Shown: positions 11,813 through 21,404 of the stretch, piece by piece
How the letters are laid out: each line of letters begins with the position of its first letter
Numbering within the stretch: the stretch's first letter is position 1
From: Eutypella sp. D-1
Taxonomy: Eukaryota; Ascomycota; Sordariomycetes; Xylariales; Diatrypaceae
Direction of reading: 5' to 3'
DNA: 64,000 nt
Assembly (NCBI GenBank): GCA_023313575.1
Contig: JAJTTP010000004.1
Coordinates: 2,542,001 to 2,606,000 of the forward strand
Program-made: the position numbers and the translations under genes
The notes under the pieces: model-generated
Database searches by the model: none
Told to the model about the DNA's origin: nothing
Seen by the model: the letters and a program-made list of their open reading frames with translations, nothing else

Positions 11813-12219
11813 ATGCCAACCGACACTGAAGCCTGGCCAAACGAGGCCATAATTGGCCTGGTCAGCCTCTTCGTAACAACAGTATCAGTGCTCGCTGGAT
11901 GGGTAGTCCAGAAATATCGGAAAGCAGGTGTGATCGTAGCCCTCCCTCCGCGAGTTATCGAGAAGAAACTAATAATCCGTTTTCAAGTTGCGAATAGGGA
12001 CATCGACCTTGAACGAGCGCCAAGTGAAAGTCAGCGCAATACATAGTATGTCGCCACTGTTCCTACATATCCATTTCATTAGGTAGTCCTACTAACTGTC
12101 AATTAATTATTGGCTACCTCCCCCACAGTCTCACGAGCATAACGATCCACTACTCGAATCGACCGTGCCAACGTCAGTTTCGTTCTCGAGGAAATCGAGT
12201 CATGTCACGTTCAAGTTAA
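11813..12219 (+). CDS. Small single-helix membrane protein, unrecognised
   Basis: Two exons (11813-12045 and 12129-12219) flank an 83-nt intron. That intron is textbook: a GTATGT donor, a TACTAAC branch point and a CCCCCACAG acceptor. The product is 107 residues. It starts MPTDTEAWPNEAIIG and has one hydrophobic helix (about residues 10-33, GLVSLFVTTVSVLAGWVV) followed by a basic segment, so it is probably an N-out or tail-less single-pass protein. The C-terminus is Arg/Ser-rich. I chose this ATG over one nine codons upstream because it is followed directly by the soluble N-terminus and lies 109 nt from a TATA box. No family is recognised. It is transcribed away from the Zn2Cys6 gene and may share its promoter. 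The intron and TATA box are the main support, and the product could still be a relic. Confidence 0.5.
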
Positions 12220-15200
12220 CCCCTGTGTAAGGGGAGCTCGAGCGTCAGAAGAGGGGTTAGGTAGTGCTAGGATCACGTCACTGTAACGGCCACGGACACT
12301 GCGAAAGCGGGTGTGATGGAACTGATGAGGCTGTATTCACTATGTATACTCTACTGTTATCTGACGCTGCGATACTGGCGCATGGGCGACCGTCCGCAAG
12401 TCAGTGAGAATTCAGTGGTGTCGGCAATGATGATGAAGATGGAGGAAACTGAATACAAGCACTCGGTGCCAAGGGATATAGGGCAGATAGGTGGAGCCTT
12501 TCCTTGCTAGAGTGGTGGGCCCTGACAGTTCTTCTGCACGAGATCCCTAGGCAAATGCATACATACATGTAGTCACTCCCTCTGTATCCAGCATTATTCC
12601 TTTCCTTCATTTAGAATAGTAGGACAAGTTACTCTGATTCCACCGTATATCAAAAATATCCATCGACCTAACGCTTTAACTAAACGCGATCAGTTAGAAG
12701 AAGCCTACAACGGGAAATGGACTGATAAACATGACAGACTATTCGGTAGTCTCACGGTGGCTCCGTAGGATAGGCCCAATCAGATCGCCCCGTTGCGTCA
12801 TACTACTTCCTTTTCGGGCAATGCACTAGCGGCTTGGCTAGCCTGCACAACATATGCTTGCAAAGTGACTTTGCCATGAAAAGACAGGACGGCTATTCAA
12901 GGAGAATTGCCATGTTCGTAAGGTAGACTCGGGGATGTTACTGGTATCTACCTAAAGAGAGAGTTCCCTAGATAGCCAAGGCGAGCCTTCGCAAAGACGT
13001 CGTCGGCGACAGCAAGGATCCAGGCACGGCTTGCATCTTTCCTCGCGGGTTGGTTGTAATTGCTACATGGATGCCTCATTCTAGGAACTTCTAACGGTTG
13101 TGAATGAACGTTCCCTCCTGTATCGATGCTAAAGAAGAAAGGAATACACAGGGGATAAATAGCTGAAGAAAAAGCAAAGACGGCTTTTGGACCAGCGGCA
13201 TGTAGGAAATAAGAAGGTTGTGGGGGAGTGGGTGGTGGTGGCTGCTTGATGAGATGAAATCACAGTATTTAGTTAGGTATATTGAACGTTCTACTCGCTC
13301 AGAACTGACCTTGATTTGATGTTCTTAAGGATAGAGCTGTAGGGGATTTAGCGGTATCGCGATGTTGTGTTTAATGTATACAAGTGAAAGTTCTCGTTAT
13401 TTACTTCTCTAAGCCCCCTTTTCCTACTCACCCTCCCAAGATATCGGTCAGTGCCCGGTACCGAGAACCCAAAAAATACCCCCTCCCCCAATGATCGATC
13501 AATGCGTACCTATATACCTAACATCACCAATACCCCCTAGCTACTTACAACAGCAACACATACAAAGGAAAGCGCAAACCCCCTTATACTCTCACTTAAC
13601 AGCTTTACCTAATAACGTGCACGGCGCCGAGCACCAACATATGTAGCGAGCGCGAAGACTCGACCTTCCCGGCCTTCTAGGATGCGCATGGCGGCCAGCG
13701 CTCGCGGCTGTGTATCTAGTGCCAGTTTGCTCCGAAGCCTCGAGCCAGCCACTTGCACCCGCCGTGCTGACTGCCCGCCGGCTTCAGACCCCGGTGTCTG
13801 GCCTGTAGATTACGGGGCCGGCGGCGGTGGTGGTGGTGGGCGGAGACATGGGTGATTTGGTTTTTTTGTGTCTGCAGTGAGGTGCGGGGTTGGGTTTTCG
13901 TTTCTGGGTTTGCGGATGCTGACGGGATGGGGATAAATACCCCGTTTGCTCGGGTGAGGCAACGTGCTCGTTAACCCCGTTATGATGGCGATGCTCGAGG
14001 CCGGAACTGGCCTTGTTTGCTCTCCGATTCGCCTTCGCGGGCCTGTTTGGCCCCTGGGCTGGGGATGGGATTTACACCCTTACTGATACGACACACGATA
14101 GGTAGGTCACGCAGGACAATGGTTGAGATCGACTTCTTGGGGTTGGTCTTCGACATGGATAAGTCTAATATGTTAGGAGCTAGGAGGCTACCTAGCTAGG
14201 TAGGATATAGAAACCCAGCTCTAGGCTATCAAAACACCTCGTTCCACAAGCCTGTATACCTATTACATTAATAAGGCGACAATTATATCACTGGATGACG
14301 TATATTTCAGTGTTTTTTTAATTGCAATTATAACATAGGCACTGCACTCCTTCGTATACTAACATACTTATAGAAAGTAAGTAAGTAGCTGACAGCCGCC
14401 GACCTGTTATCGACGAATCCGGGACCGGCCCCCGGGGGGGGGGGGTCAGAACCGCGAGAATCAAGCCCTGCGGCGTCTCGCCCCGTCCCGTGCGAGCGGG
14501 AACGATCTCTTCGGCTTTCCTGGATAACTAGCCTTGACCCCGGCATACACGTCGGCGGCCTTTGGAGTCTGGTCGGCGCGACGGGATAGGCGGTTCGGGA
14601 TGGTCGCGAGTACCGTCCGGCGTTATGGTAAACAGGGCACGCTTAGACCCCGGGTCACTCGCTGGCTCTTGAGGAGTGATGGATGGCACGTCTAGTCGCC
14701 CTAGCCCTACAGCAAAGACAGGCGTCGGCAGCACAGCAAATGTACGGGTTTATTCCCGATTCATTTTGCCGACTTTTTTCTAACCGTCAACGTTGGGCTT
14801 GTCTCTGTTCTTCTGGACGCTGAGCTAGAAAACTGAGCTGATGCGGAAATTGGCTTTAGATTCCGCTAATACATCGCCGTACGTAGATACGGCGATATAT
14901 CTGTGCTCGGTAGATTGCTAACCTACTGGTCTAGTATATATATATATAATACGTTATAGTGTACATAGATGACACACTGTAAATACATGTGCTCAAGCTT
15001 TGGAAGGGGTATCGTGACAGGCTGATGATGATCATTGCGTAACGGGGCCGCATTCTCTCCGAGCGACGATCGCTCGCTCGATCGCCCCCTCATGCGTCCT
15101 TCCAGCCCGTCCCGTCCGAGTGTCATTGCTCCGAGATAGTATATATATGGCAGCGCCAAGTCCCCGGGCCTCCATTGAATAGATGCACGAGCCCGCTATT

Positions 15201-15358
15201 TACCAGTGTAAGCGGGCTAAATATCAACATAGGGCACTATCGTCCCCATCCTCGTCCCTGGCGCAGTGGTGAGAGGGAAAAATTGAGGAAAAAAATAGAA
15301 AAGCTAGCCCAGTCGCGGCTTTTCAATATAAATATATAGTGAGCTTGGTCAGCTCAGA
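12220..15358. other. Gene-free spacer
   Basis: About 3.1 kb with no convincing coding sequence on either strand. The features seen are GC-rich patches (13620-13860), a 12-G run (14434-14445) and an AT dinucleotide patch near 14936-14948. It contains the 3' flank of the small membrane gene and of the minus-strand gene that ends at 15359. Confidence 0.55.
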
Positions 15359-16453
15359 TCAAGCCTTCGCGCTGGCAGGCACACTCGCGTCATCGCCCCA
15401 GACATCGCGGGTCTCGTGCTCAACGGCGCGCATGGCGGCAGCGACCTCCTCGAGACGGGCGACGACGTCGCGCACGCCCTGGTCGACGCGGCCGAAATAC
15501 CGGTCGTTGGCCTCCCGCCGCCGTCGCGCGTGTAGGATATCCCGCTCCGTCTCCTGCTCCAGTCGCGCCCCCACCTGCTCCCCTACGAACCCGAGACCCA
15601 TGCTCGTTCCCGCCCCGACGATCGCGGCCCCGATCCCGATCCCCCCGCCGCCGCCGCCGCCACCGCTGCTTCCGGGCCGTGTTGTTGTGCCTGCGGCGCT
15701 GCTTCTCCCCACGCCATCCCCCGGGTCCCCGACCGCTGCGGCTCCCGTGTTCGTGTTCGGGTTCGGCGGCGTCGCAGTGGTGGTAGGTGTGATGCCGAGA
15801 TCGCCGAGCTTGCCGCGGAGATTCGCGACTTCAGGCTCGGCGAGGGCACCAGCGGCACCAGCGACAGACGAAGAGCCGGACTCGATGGCGTCGTCGGCCT
15901 CGCTGCGGGCCCAGGCTTGCGCCAGCGCGATCTGCGCGGTGCGCAGGTCGGCGAGGGCGCGGTCGTGGTCGGGCCCGAAAACTCGTGTGCCCCCCGTCGC
16001 GGATAGCTCCACGTCCTCGAGCGTCGCTTGCATAGACGCCCAGAGCGCGTCCGTCCTATCGGTTGCGCGGCTCGAGTCGCCTGTTTGTAAGCGTGGGATC
16101 GTGGTTGTGGGGAGCGAGGACGGCATTGTGAGGTGTTGGTGGTGGTGGTGGCGGGTGCGGGTGGAGGTTGAGGTGAGCGTTGGCGTGAGGGCTGCTCCGA
16201 ATGCATCGTCTATTGCCGTCGTTGGGTTGGCTGTCGTGGGTATTTGGGAGGAGGAGGACGGGGCATTGGTCTGGTGATGTTGCTGGTATTGGTATTGGTA
16301 TTGGTGGTGGTTGGTGCCGCCATCGCCGCCGGGAAGGGAAACGTGGGAGGCTTCGCGCGATGGATGCAGAAATAATGAGGGCGGAGGATCCCGAGTCTGA
16401 CCCTGTTGTCCCCCCTTGGATGAGGTGCTCGGCTTGGCTCGTAGGTGAGACAT
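15359..16453 (-). CDS. Conserved-looking fungal protein with helical C-terminus, function unknown
   Basis: A single exon of 364 residues with strongly C/G-biased codons. Residues 1-110 are disordered and rich in Gln, Tyr, His and Ser/Thr, with short QYQYQYQQHH and HHHHQH runs. An ordered part from about residue 128 (TDALWASMQATLEDVELSA) has regular helical spacing and charged residues. A Gly-only stretch (SSGGGGGGGGGIGIGAAI) precedes a Gly/Ala helix that might touch membranes. The last 80 residues (EQETERDILHARRRREANDR onward) look like an amphipathic or coiled-coil helix. I do not recognise the family. The helical segments are well formed, so a real gene is likely, but translation could begin at a later Met such as the one in LTMPSSLP. 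The opposite strand is also open over 312 codons, and that frame is a shadow. Confidence 0.7.
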   Translation of the reverse strand: MSHLRAKPSTSSKGGQQGQTRDPPPSLFLHPSREASHVSLPGGDGGTNHHQYQYQYQQHHQTNAPSSSSQIPTTANPTTAIDDAFGAALTPTLTSTSTRTRHHHHQHLTMPSSLPTTTIPRLQTGDSSRATDRTDALWASMQATLEDVELSATGGTRVFGPDHDRALADLRTAQIALAQAWARSEADDAIESGSSSVAGAAGALAEPEVANLRGKLGDLGITPTTTATPPNPNTNTGAAAVGDPGDGVGRSSAAGTTTRPGSSGGGGGGGGIGIGAAIVGAGTSMGLGFVGEQVGARLEQETERDILHARRRREANDRYFGRVDQGVRDVVARLEEVAAAMRAVEHETRDVWGDDASVPASAKA

Positions 16454-17299
16454 TGTGTGACTACATTTTTGTTGATGTTTTGTGAGATGTTGCGGGAGGG
16501 ATGGGAAGGGGAATGGCGATGCCTCGGTTGGGATGGGTCATTTACGTACGTACATACGGGGTACGTACTTGACTACATATGCATTTAGATGGAGGAATTG
16601 GAATAGTGGGGAGAATTCGAGTTCCAGGCAGGCAGCTAGATTAATGTGGCTGTGATTAGATAACTATCCACTTGTACTTCGTATTGTGGCTGTTATCTTG
16701 AAGTGGCTAATGCATCGGTCTAACTGATTGACCTAGCCTCCGACGCTAGCTAGAGATAGCGGTTCCACCCTTACCTAAGCGCACACAAATATTTCCTCAA
16801 TGATAACGGAAAGGCGAAAAAAAAAAGTGTGCAGTGTGCAGTGCAGTACAGACCGGTGCAGGTGCCACACTTAGCCGAGTTTACTTTTTTTCACTTCCTC
16901 CAAACCCACGACCGACCTCGACTGACCTTTTTCGAGACTCCCCATCACCATCACCACCTTTACCACCCACCACACCATTCCCTTACCCTACTAACCATCC
17001 CATTCTTTTAGCGATACCAAAGTCAAATCGGTAAGTTCTTTCCTTGTTTCGTGTGTTTTTTTTTCTTTTTCTTTTCTTGGATGTGTTTCCTCCAACCCGG
17101 CTTTCACAATCGATCTCGAACGATCTTCTTTCCGACAACTGCTCAACTACTCAACTCAACTACTCCTCTCAACCATAATTCGAAATACACACGACTATAC
17201 TACATACAACGTTACGATCGATTAGCGATCCCAGAATTCTTCTCGCACATTCCAGATATCCCAGCCATATACTAACATCCGCCTTCGCCTCCAGCAATC
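16454..17299. other. Promoter and 5' leader of the RPS23 gene
   Basis: A spacer between the divergent gene at 16453 and the RPS23 gene. From about 16860 it is C/T-rich, as in promoters of fungal ribosomal protein genes. It carries a likely 5'-leader intron at 17031-17294. Confidence 0.6.
17031..17294 (+). other. Probable intron in the 5' leader of RPS23
   Basis: GTAAGTTCTT follows AAATCG. The acceptor CGCCTCCAG stands five bases before the ATG and is preceded by a TACTAAC branch site. Leader introns are frequent in fungal ribosomal protein genes. Confidence 0.6.
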
Positions 17300-17906
17300 A
17301 TGGGTAAAGGAAAGCCCCGTGGTCTCAACTCGGCCCGTAAGCTGCGCCTTCACCGGAAGGACCAGAAGTGGGCGGATCTCTCCTACAAGAAGCGCGCCCT
17401 CGGTACCGCCTTCAAGTCCTCGCCCTTCGGTGGTTCCTCCCACGCCAAGGGCATCGTCCTCGAGAAGGTCGGTGTCGAGGCCAAGCAGCCCAACTCCGCT
17501 ATCCGGAAGTGCGTCCGTGTCCAGCTTATCAAGAACGGCAAGAAGGTCACCGCTTTCGGTACGTAGTCCCCCTCTTCGGATGTTCTCATTGAGTATGGTG
17601 GGATGAATATGGTGGGACTTTGGATGGAGGAGTGGGGGAAGAGAGAGGAAGGAAAAAAGACGGGAAAAACATATAAAGGGATTGTCGTGATAGATGGGGT
17701 CAATACTAACACACTCTTCTCAAACAGTCCCCAATGACGGTTGCCTGAACTTCGTCGACGAGAACGACGAGGTCCTGCTCGCCGGTTTCGGTCGCAAGGG
17801 CAAGGCCAAGGGTGATATCCCCGGTGTGCGATTCAAGGTCGTCAAGGTCTCCGGTGTCGGTCTGCTGGCCCTGTGGAAGGAGAAGAAGGAGAAGCCCCGG
17901 TCATAG
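17300..17906 (+). CDS. RPS23: 40S ribosomal protein S23 (uS12)
   Basis: Exons 17300-17558 and 17728-17906 with a 169-nt phase-1 intron (GTACGT donor, ACTAAC branch point, CAAACAG acceptor) give 145 residues, the standard length for eukaryotic uS12. The start [15 protein letters not shown], the conserved [20 protein letters not shown] segment and the [20 protein letters not shown] loop rebuilt across the intron are diagnostic. uS12 sits in the decoding centre of the small subunit and contributes to tRNA selection accuracy. The prolyl residue that is hydroxylated in other eukaryotes lies in the VPNDG segment, just after the splice junction. Codon bias is very strong, as expected for a highly expressed gene. 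It is convergent with the COQ2-type gene. Confidence 0.98.
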
Positions 17907-18510
17907 ACGGGCCCCTCACTCGAAGAAGAAGAAGCAAAAAATTCTAAAAATTTTCGATTCGGGAATGGCGAACTGGTTGGTCGGTCAGACAGTCAGGCAG
18001 TGAGGATGATGATGATGAGAAAGACGGGCGGGAAATACCTTTGTAATGTGGTGAATTTCTTTTTGAGACCACATCATGCTTATTGCAACGCGAATCTGGC
18101 TGGGCGGGGGACACGCGGAGTCTAAATGATAACGGTCTGCTTGTTTTCACACACAACACAACACACACACACATACAAATTCATCATCATCGGCATTGTT
18201 GATCAAGGAAAGACAAAAAAAAGCAAGGTCACGCGGGTCTGAACTAGAAGTGTCTCGACTGGCTGGTAGGGCGGGATCCATGAATAGAGATCTTTGGCCG
18301 CCAATTTCGTCATTTTTCGTTCTCTAACTTCGGATTCTAATGGGTCCCGACGTAGATGTGGTAAGTGTCGTAGTCATGATGCCCAGGTTATGATCATGTG
18401 TTCTGAGTTCTAGTCTACAGCCGTATTCATACAGTATACTACAGTAGTCACACATTTACCCTCCACCCCCCCCCCCCTTTTTTTTTGACATATCGTTCGT
18501 TCGTTGCCAT
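17907..18510. other. Convergent 3' region between RPS23 and COQ2
   Basis: This shared 3' flank includes AC repeats (about 18150-18176) and a C12-T10 homopolymer (18466-18487). The homopolymer reads as A10-G12 on the sense strand of the COQ2 gene, 33 nt past its stop. No gene is seen. Confidence 0.6.
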
Positions 18511-19983
18511 TCATTCAGCATCTCCCCCCTCCCCCTCCTCTTTCATCACCTCCAAATACCGCACAACATAATCCACCCCCAGCCCACCAGCCACAAGCCC
18601 ACCCGTGATCCAACACCCATTAACAAACCACCACCAGCAATCCCTTACATCCTCCAACCTAACCCTACTGATCATCCACGCGAGCGAAACCGCGGCACCG
18701 CCACAACTCCCGACGAAAAACGCCGGCCCGCTGCCCGCGGCTACCCCTGCGCCCGCGAGAAGACTGACTTGCGTTATGGCGAGCAGGGCGAGCACGCGGC
18801 GGGTTTTGCGCGCGGTCGGGTGCGCGAGCGCGATGGATTTTATCCCTGCCGCGGAGTCGTCCCGGATGTCCATGTGTGCGTATATCATGTCGTAGAGTAC
18901 GGTCCACGACACGTTCGAGAGGTAGAGTAAGCTTGCCGCTGCTAGGGCGTTGGTCTCGCCCCCTCCTAATCCCCCTCCGCTGACGCTGCCGCTGGTGTAC
19001 GCAGCTGCAGACGCTGCGTCTAGCCCTAATGCGGCTGCGCTGTGACTACCTAACACCGCCTCCGCAACAGGTGCAGCCGCAGATGCAAGACCGAGGAAAT
19101 CGACGCCTAGTGCGGGGAACCCCATCAGCGCGCCCCAGCTGAACGTAAGCCCGAGCACGAATTGCGGGTAATACGTCACGCGCTTCGCGAGCGGATAGCT
19201 CGCCACGAGTACCAAGCTCGGAATCCCGTATAGCAGACACACGGCCGGGAATTGCAGGAGGATTCCGAGGCCGAGGAGTAGGTTTCCGCCTGTGAAGGCG
19301 ACGGCGCGGAAGGGTGTGAGGGCGCCGCGGGCGAGCGGGCGCAGACGCGTGCGCGAGACCCGCGGGTCCAGGTCCCGGTCCCAGAGGTCGTTTATTCCGC
19401 ATCCGGCTCCTCGCATTATGAATGCGCCCGCGCTGAAGAGGAGAGTGGTGCCGAGGATTGTGAGGGGCGGTGTTAAGGGGGTTGTGAGGGGCGCGGCGAG
19501 GAGTGTGCTGTAGATGCAGGGAAGCAGCAGGTAGTAGGTCCCTGTTGGACTGTTTATTCGGAGGAGCTCGGCGTAGGGGATCCAGGCCACGGGCAGGTGG
19601 GAGAGGAGGCCTGTTGTTGGGGGGGTGTAGGGGGTTGGTGTCGTGGGGGATGGGGTGGGGGGTGAAGGGGGGGAGGGGGTGTGCGTTCTCCTGTGCTGGG
19701 TGGTGGTGGTGGGGGTGGGGATGGAGAGGAGACGGGGGGAGCTGAGGCTGGAAGATGATGGTGATGGTAATGGCGATGACAATGGTAGTGATGGGGCTGG
19801 GACCGGTTTCCTTGACTGTGAGTATGCTGGAGAGTTGCTAGCGCCTATGATGCCGTGGTGCTGGCGTCTATGAGATATCCGTGTATGCAGGGGCAGTGAG
19901 CCCGAACCCGGGGATCTCGGCCACACATGACATGCCCATCCCCGCCTCAGACCCTGTCGGCTGAGATTATGTGGTTTCAGCAT
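18511..19983 (-). CDS. COQ2: 4-hydroxybenzoate polyprenyltransferase, mitochondrial (ubiquinone synthesis)
   Basis: A single exon of 490 residues. The first about 125 residues are Arg- then Ser/Pro/Thr-rich, consistent with a mitochondrial targeting sequence and a low-complexity linker. The UbiA core starts near residue 130. The first Asp-rich prenyl-diphosphate/Mg site is NDLWDRDLD (N198, D199, D202, D206). The second is YDMIYAHMDIRDD (D365, A369, D372). The enzyme joins the polyprenyl tail to 4-hydroxybenzoate at the inner mitochondrial membrane, an early step of coenzyme Q synthesis. The loop between the membrane helices at residues 299-346 is an Ala/Gly/Ser-rich insertion, longer than I expect for the family. 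It is in frame, and I see no intron signals demanding its removal. Assignment to COQ2 rather than another UbiA member rests on motifs and the targeting-like N-terminus. Confidence 0.93.
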   Translation of the reverse strand: MLKPHNLSRQGLRRGWACHVWPRSPGSGSLPLHTRISHRRQHHGIIGASNSPAYSQSRKPVPAPSLPLSSPLPSPSSSSLSSPRLLSIPTPTTTTQHRRTHTPSPPSPPTPSPTTPTPYTPPTTGLLSHLPVAWIPYAELLRINSPTGTYYLLLPCIYSTLLAAPLTTPLTPPLTILGTTLLFSAGAFIMRGAGCGINDLWDRDLDPRVSRTRLRPLARGALTPFRAVAFTGGNLLLGLGILLQFPAVCLLYGIPSLVLVASYPLAKRVTYYPQFVLGLTFSWGALMGFPALGVDFLGLASAAAPVAEAVLGSHSAAALGLDAASAAAYTSGSVSGGGLGGGETNALAAASLLYLSNVSWTVLYDMIYAHMDIRDDSAAGIKSIALAHPTARKTRRVLALLAITQVSLLAGAGVAAGSGPAFFVGSCGGAAVSLAWMISRVRLEDVRDCWWWFVNGCWITGGLVAGGLGVDYVVRYLEVMKEEGEGGDAE

Positions 19984-21404
19984 CTTTTTGGGTGTGAGGT
20001 GGAGGTTTCTTTTTTTTCTTCCTGTTTTTGGTGTTAGTGAGAGCTGTTTCTGTGTATATGAGATGAAGGTGGTTTTCTGGGGCTGGGGTCCGGGGGGGGA
20101 TCGCTATGTGCCCTTTTTGGGACGACCTCGAGCACTTCACTGTGATGCCTCTTCCCCCCAGCAGAGCGTAATAGACAATGTAGATGTAACTCAAATACTT
20201 ACTCTACTCTCACAGCTAGATATGACGGCAAGGACAAGGTTTCGTGCTGCTTTGCTGGATCCCTTCCGAAATTCCGAGGGCGCCGGGAGCCGGGACGGGA
20301 GCCGGGTGCCCCGATGCACACTTCCTTCCTTTCCCCCCTACTGTGAATGGAACGGAGACGACGTCGTAATCCCCCGTTGGCTGGAAGTGAAAGTATCAAG
20401 TAGAGCACCGCATCCACCACCACCGACGTCACTGGGTATTCAGAGGTTTTTCGTTTCTCGTTTTTCACGTTTTATGTTAAACGCACTTCTTCTTTTTTCT
20501 TTTTTTTCTTATTCGCTCCTGAAACTGAAGTTTCCGTACCTCTCGGTGCACCTACCCGAGACACCTCACCTGACAGAATAGAACAGAACAAACGCCAAAG
20601 GAGCCTTGAGCGGGAGTGACCTACATACATATATAAGGGGAAAAGTAAGGGGCCTGGCACACGGTCAGATCTTTTTCACGATAATCCCCCGGCCTCTTCT
20701 CTCTAGAGTGCGTTATAGTTAACCCCGGGCCCCCCACTAGGAATAGACTGTCATTATTACGATAGCGGACGGGTGGTGGGCGATAACTGCTTACACTAAC
20801 GTTATCGGGGTTCGAGCTTAAATTGAGAGAGCTCTGACCAATCAGAAGGTGTATAATCTCTACCTAAGGTATGTACAATGCAAACGAACGTTCTGTAGTG
20901 CAGGGAGAGTTTACCCGCCTACTTAGTACATATTGTACCTACTGCACGCATCTAGGTATCTTTTTGTCGTCATTGGCAGCTGCAGCCATCTCCAAATTGA
21001 AGGTTCCTTCCCATTTTCACCTTTTTTTTACTTTTTTTATTTTAATCCCTTGCAACTTTATATCTTCCCACTTCAAGCACTTCCTCTCTCTCTCTCTCTA
21101 TCGCATACCAAGGTAACACCTCAACTCCGTCACCTCTTCACAATGCGATGAAATATTTTGGTTGGTAAGTTATATAGTGCGCCAGCGACGCGTGCAGGTT
21201 CACACGGGCGCGTTTGGACTGACTGATCTCATCCCCCGCCATCGCAGGAACTTTTTTTGACTGTCACTCACCACGAATTGCGACGTCTCATCTTACATCT
21301 CCTGTTCTCCTGTCTACAAAATATGCATGCGGCCACAAGACATCTATAGAAGACACTCACAGAAAAGGTGATCTCCCTTCGCGCTTCATCACCATCCAGC
21401 CACC
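19984..21404. other. Divergent promoter region between COQ2 and the JmjC gene
   Basis: About 1.4 kb with no credible gene. The 197-codon ORF at 19988-20581 is pyrimidine-track noise. From about 21000 the sequence is T/C-rich leader-like DNA with a CT repeat (21084-21100). A small leader intron for the JmjC gene is possible but could not be placed. Confidence 0.5.

Noticed and set aside
15339..16277. 312-codon plus-strand ORF
   Set aside because: It overlaps the minus-strand gene at 15359-16453 and translates to Ser/Arg/Pro/Val low complexity. The minus frame has better helices and codon use.
19988..20581. 197-codon plus-strand ORF
   Set aside because: It lies in the divergent promoter. Its translation is dominated by pyrimidine tracts (Phe/Leu/Ser).
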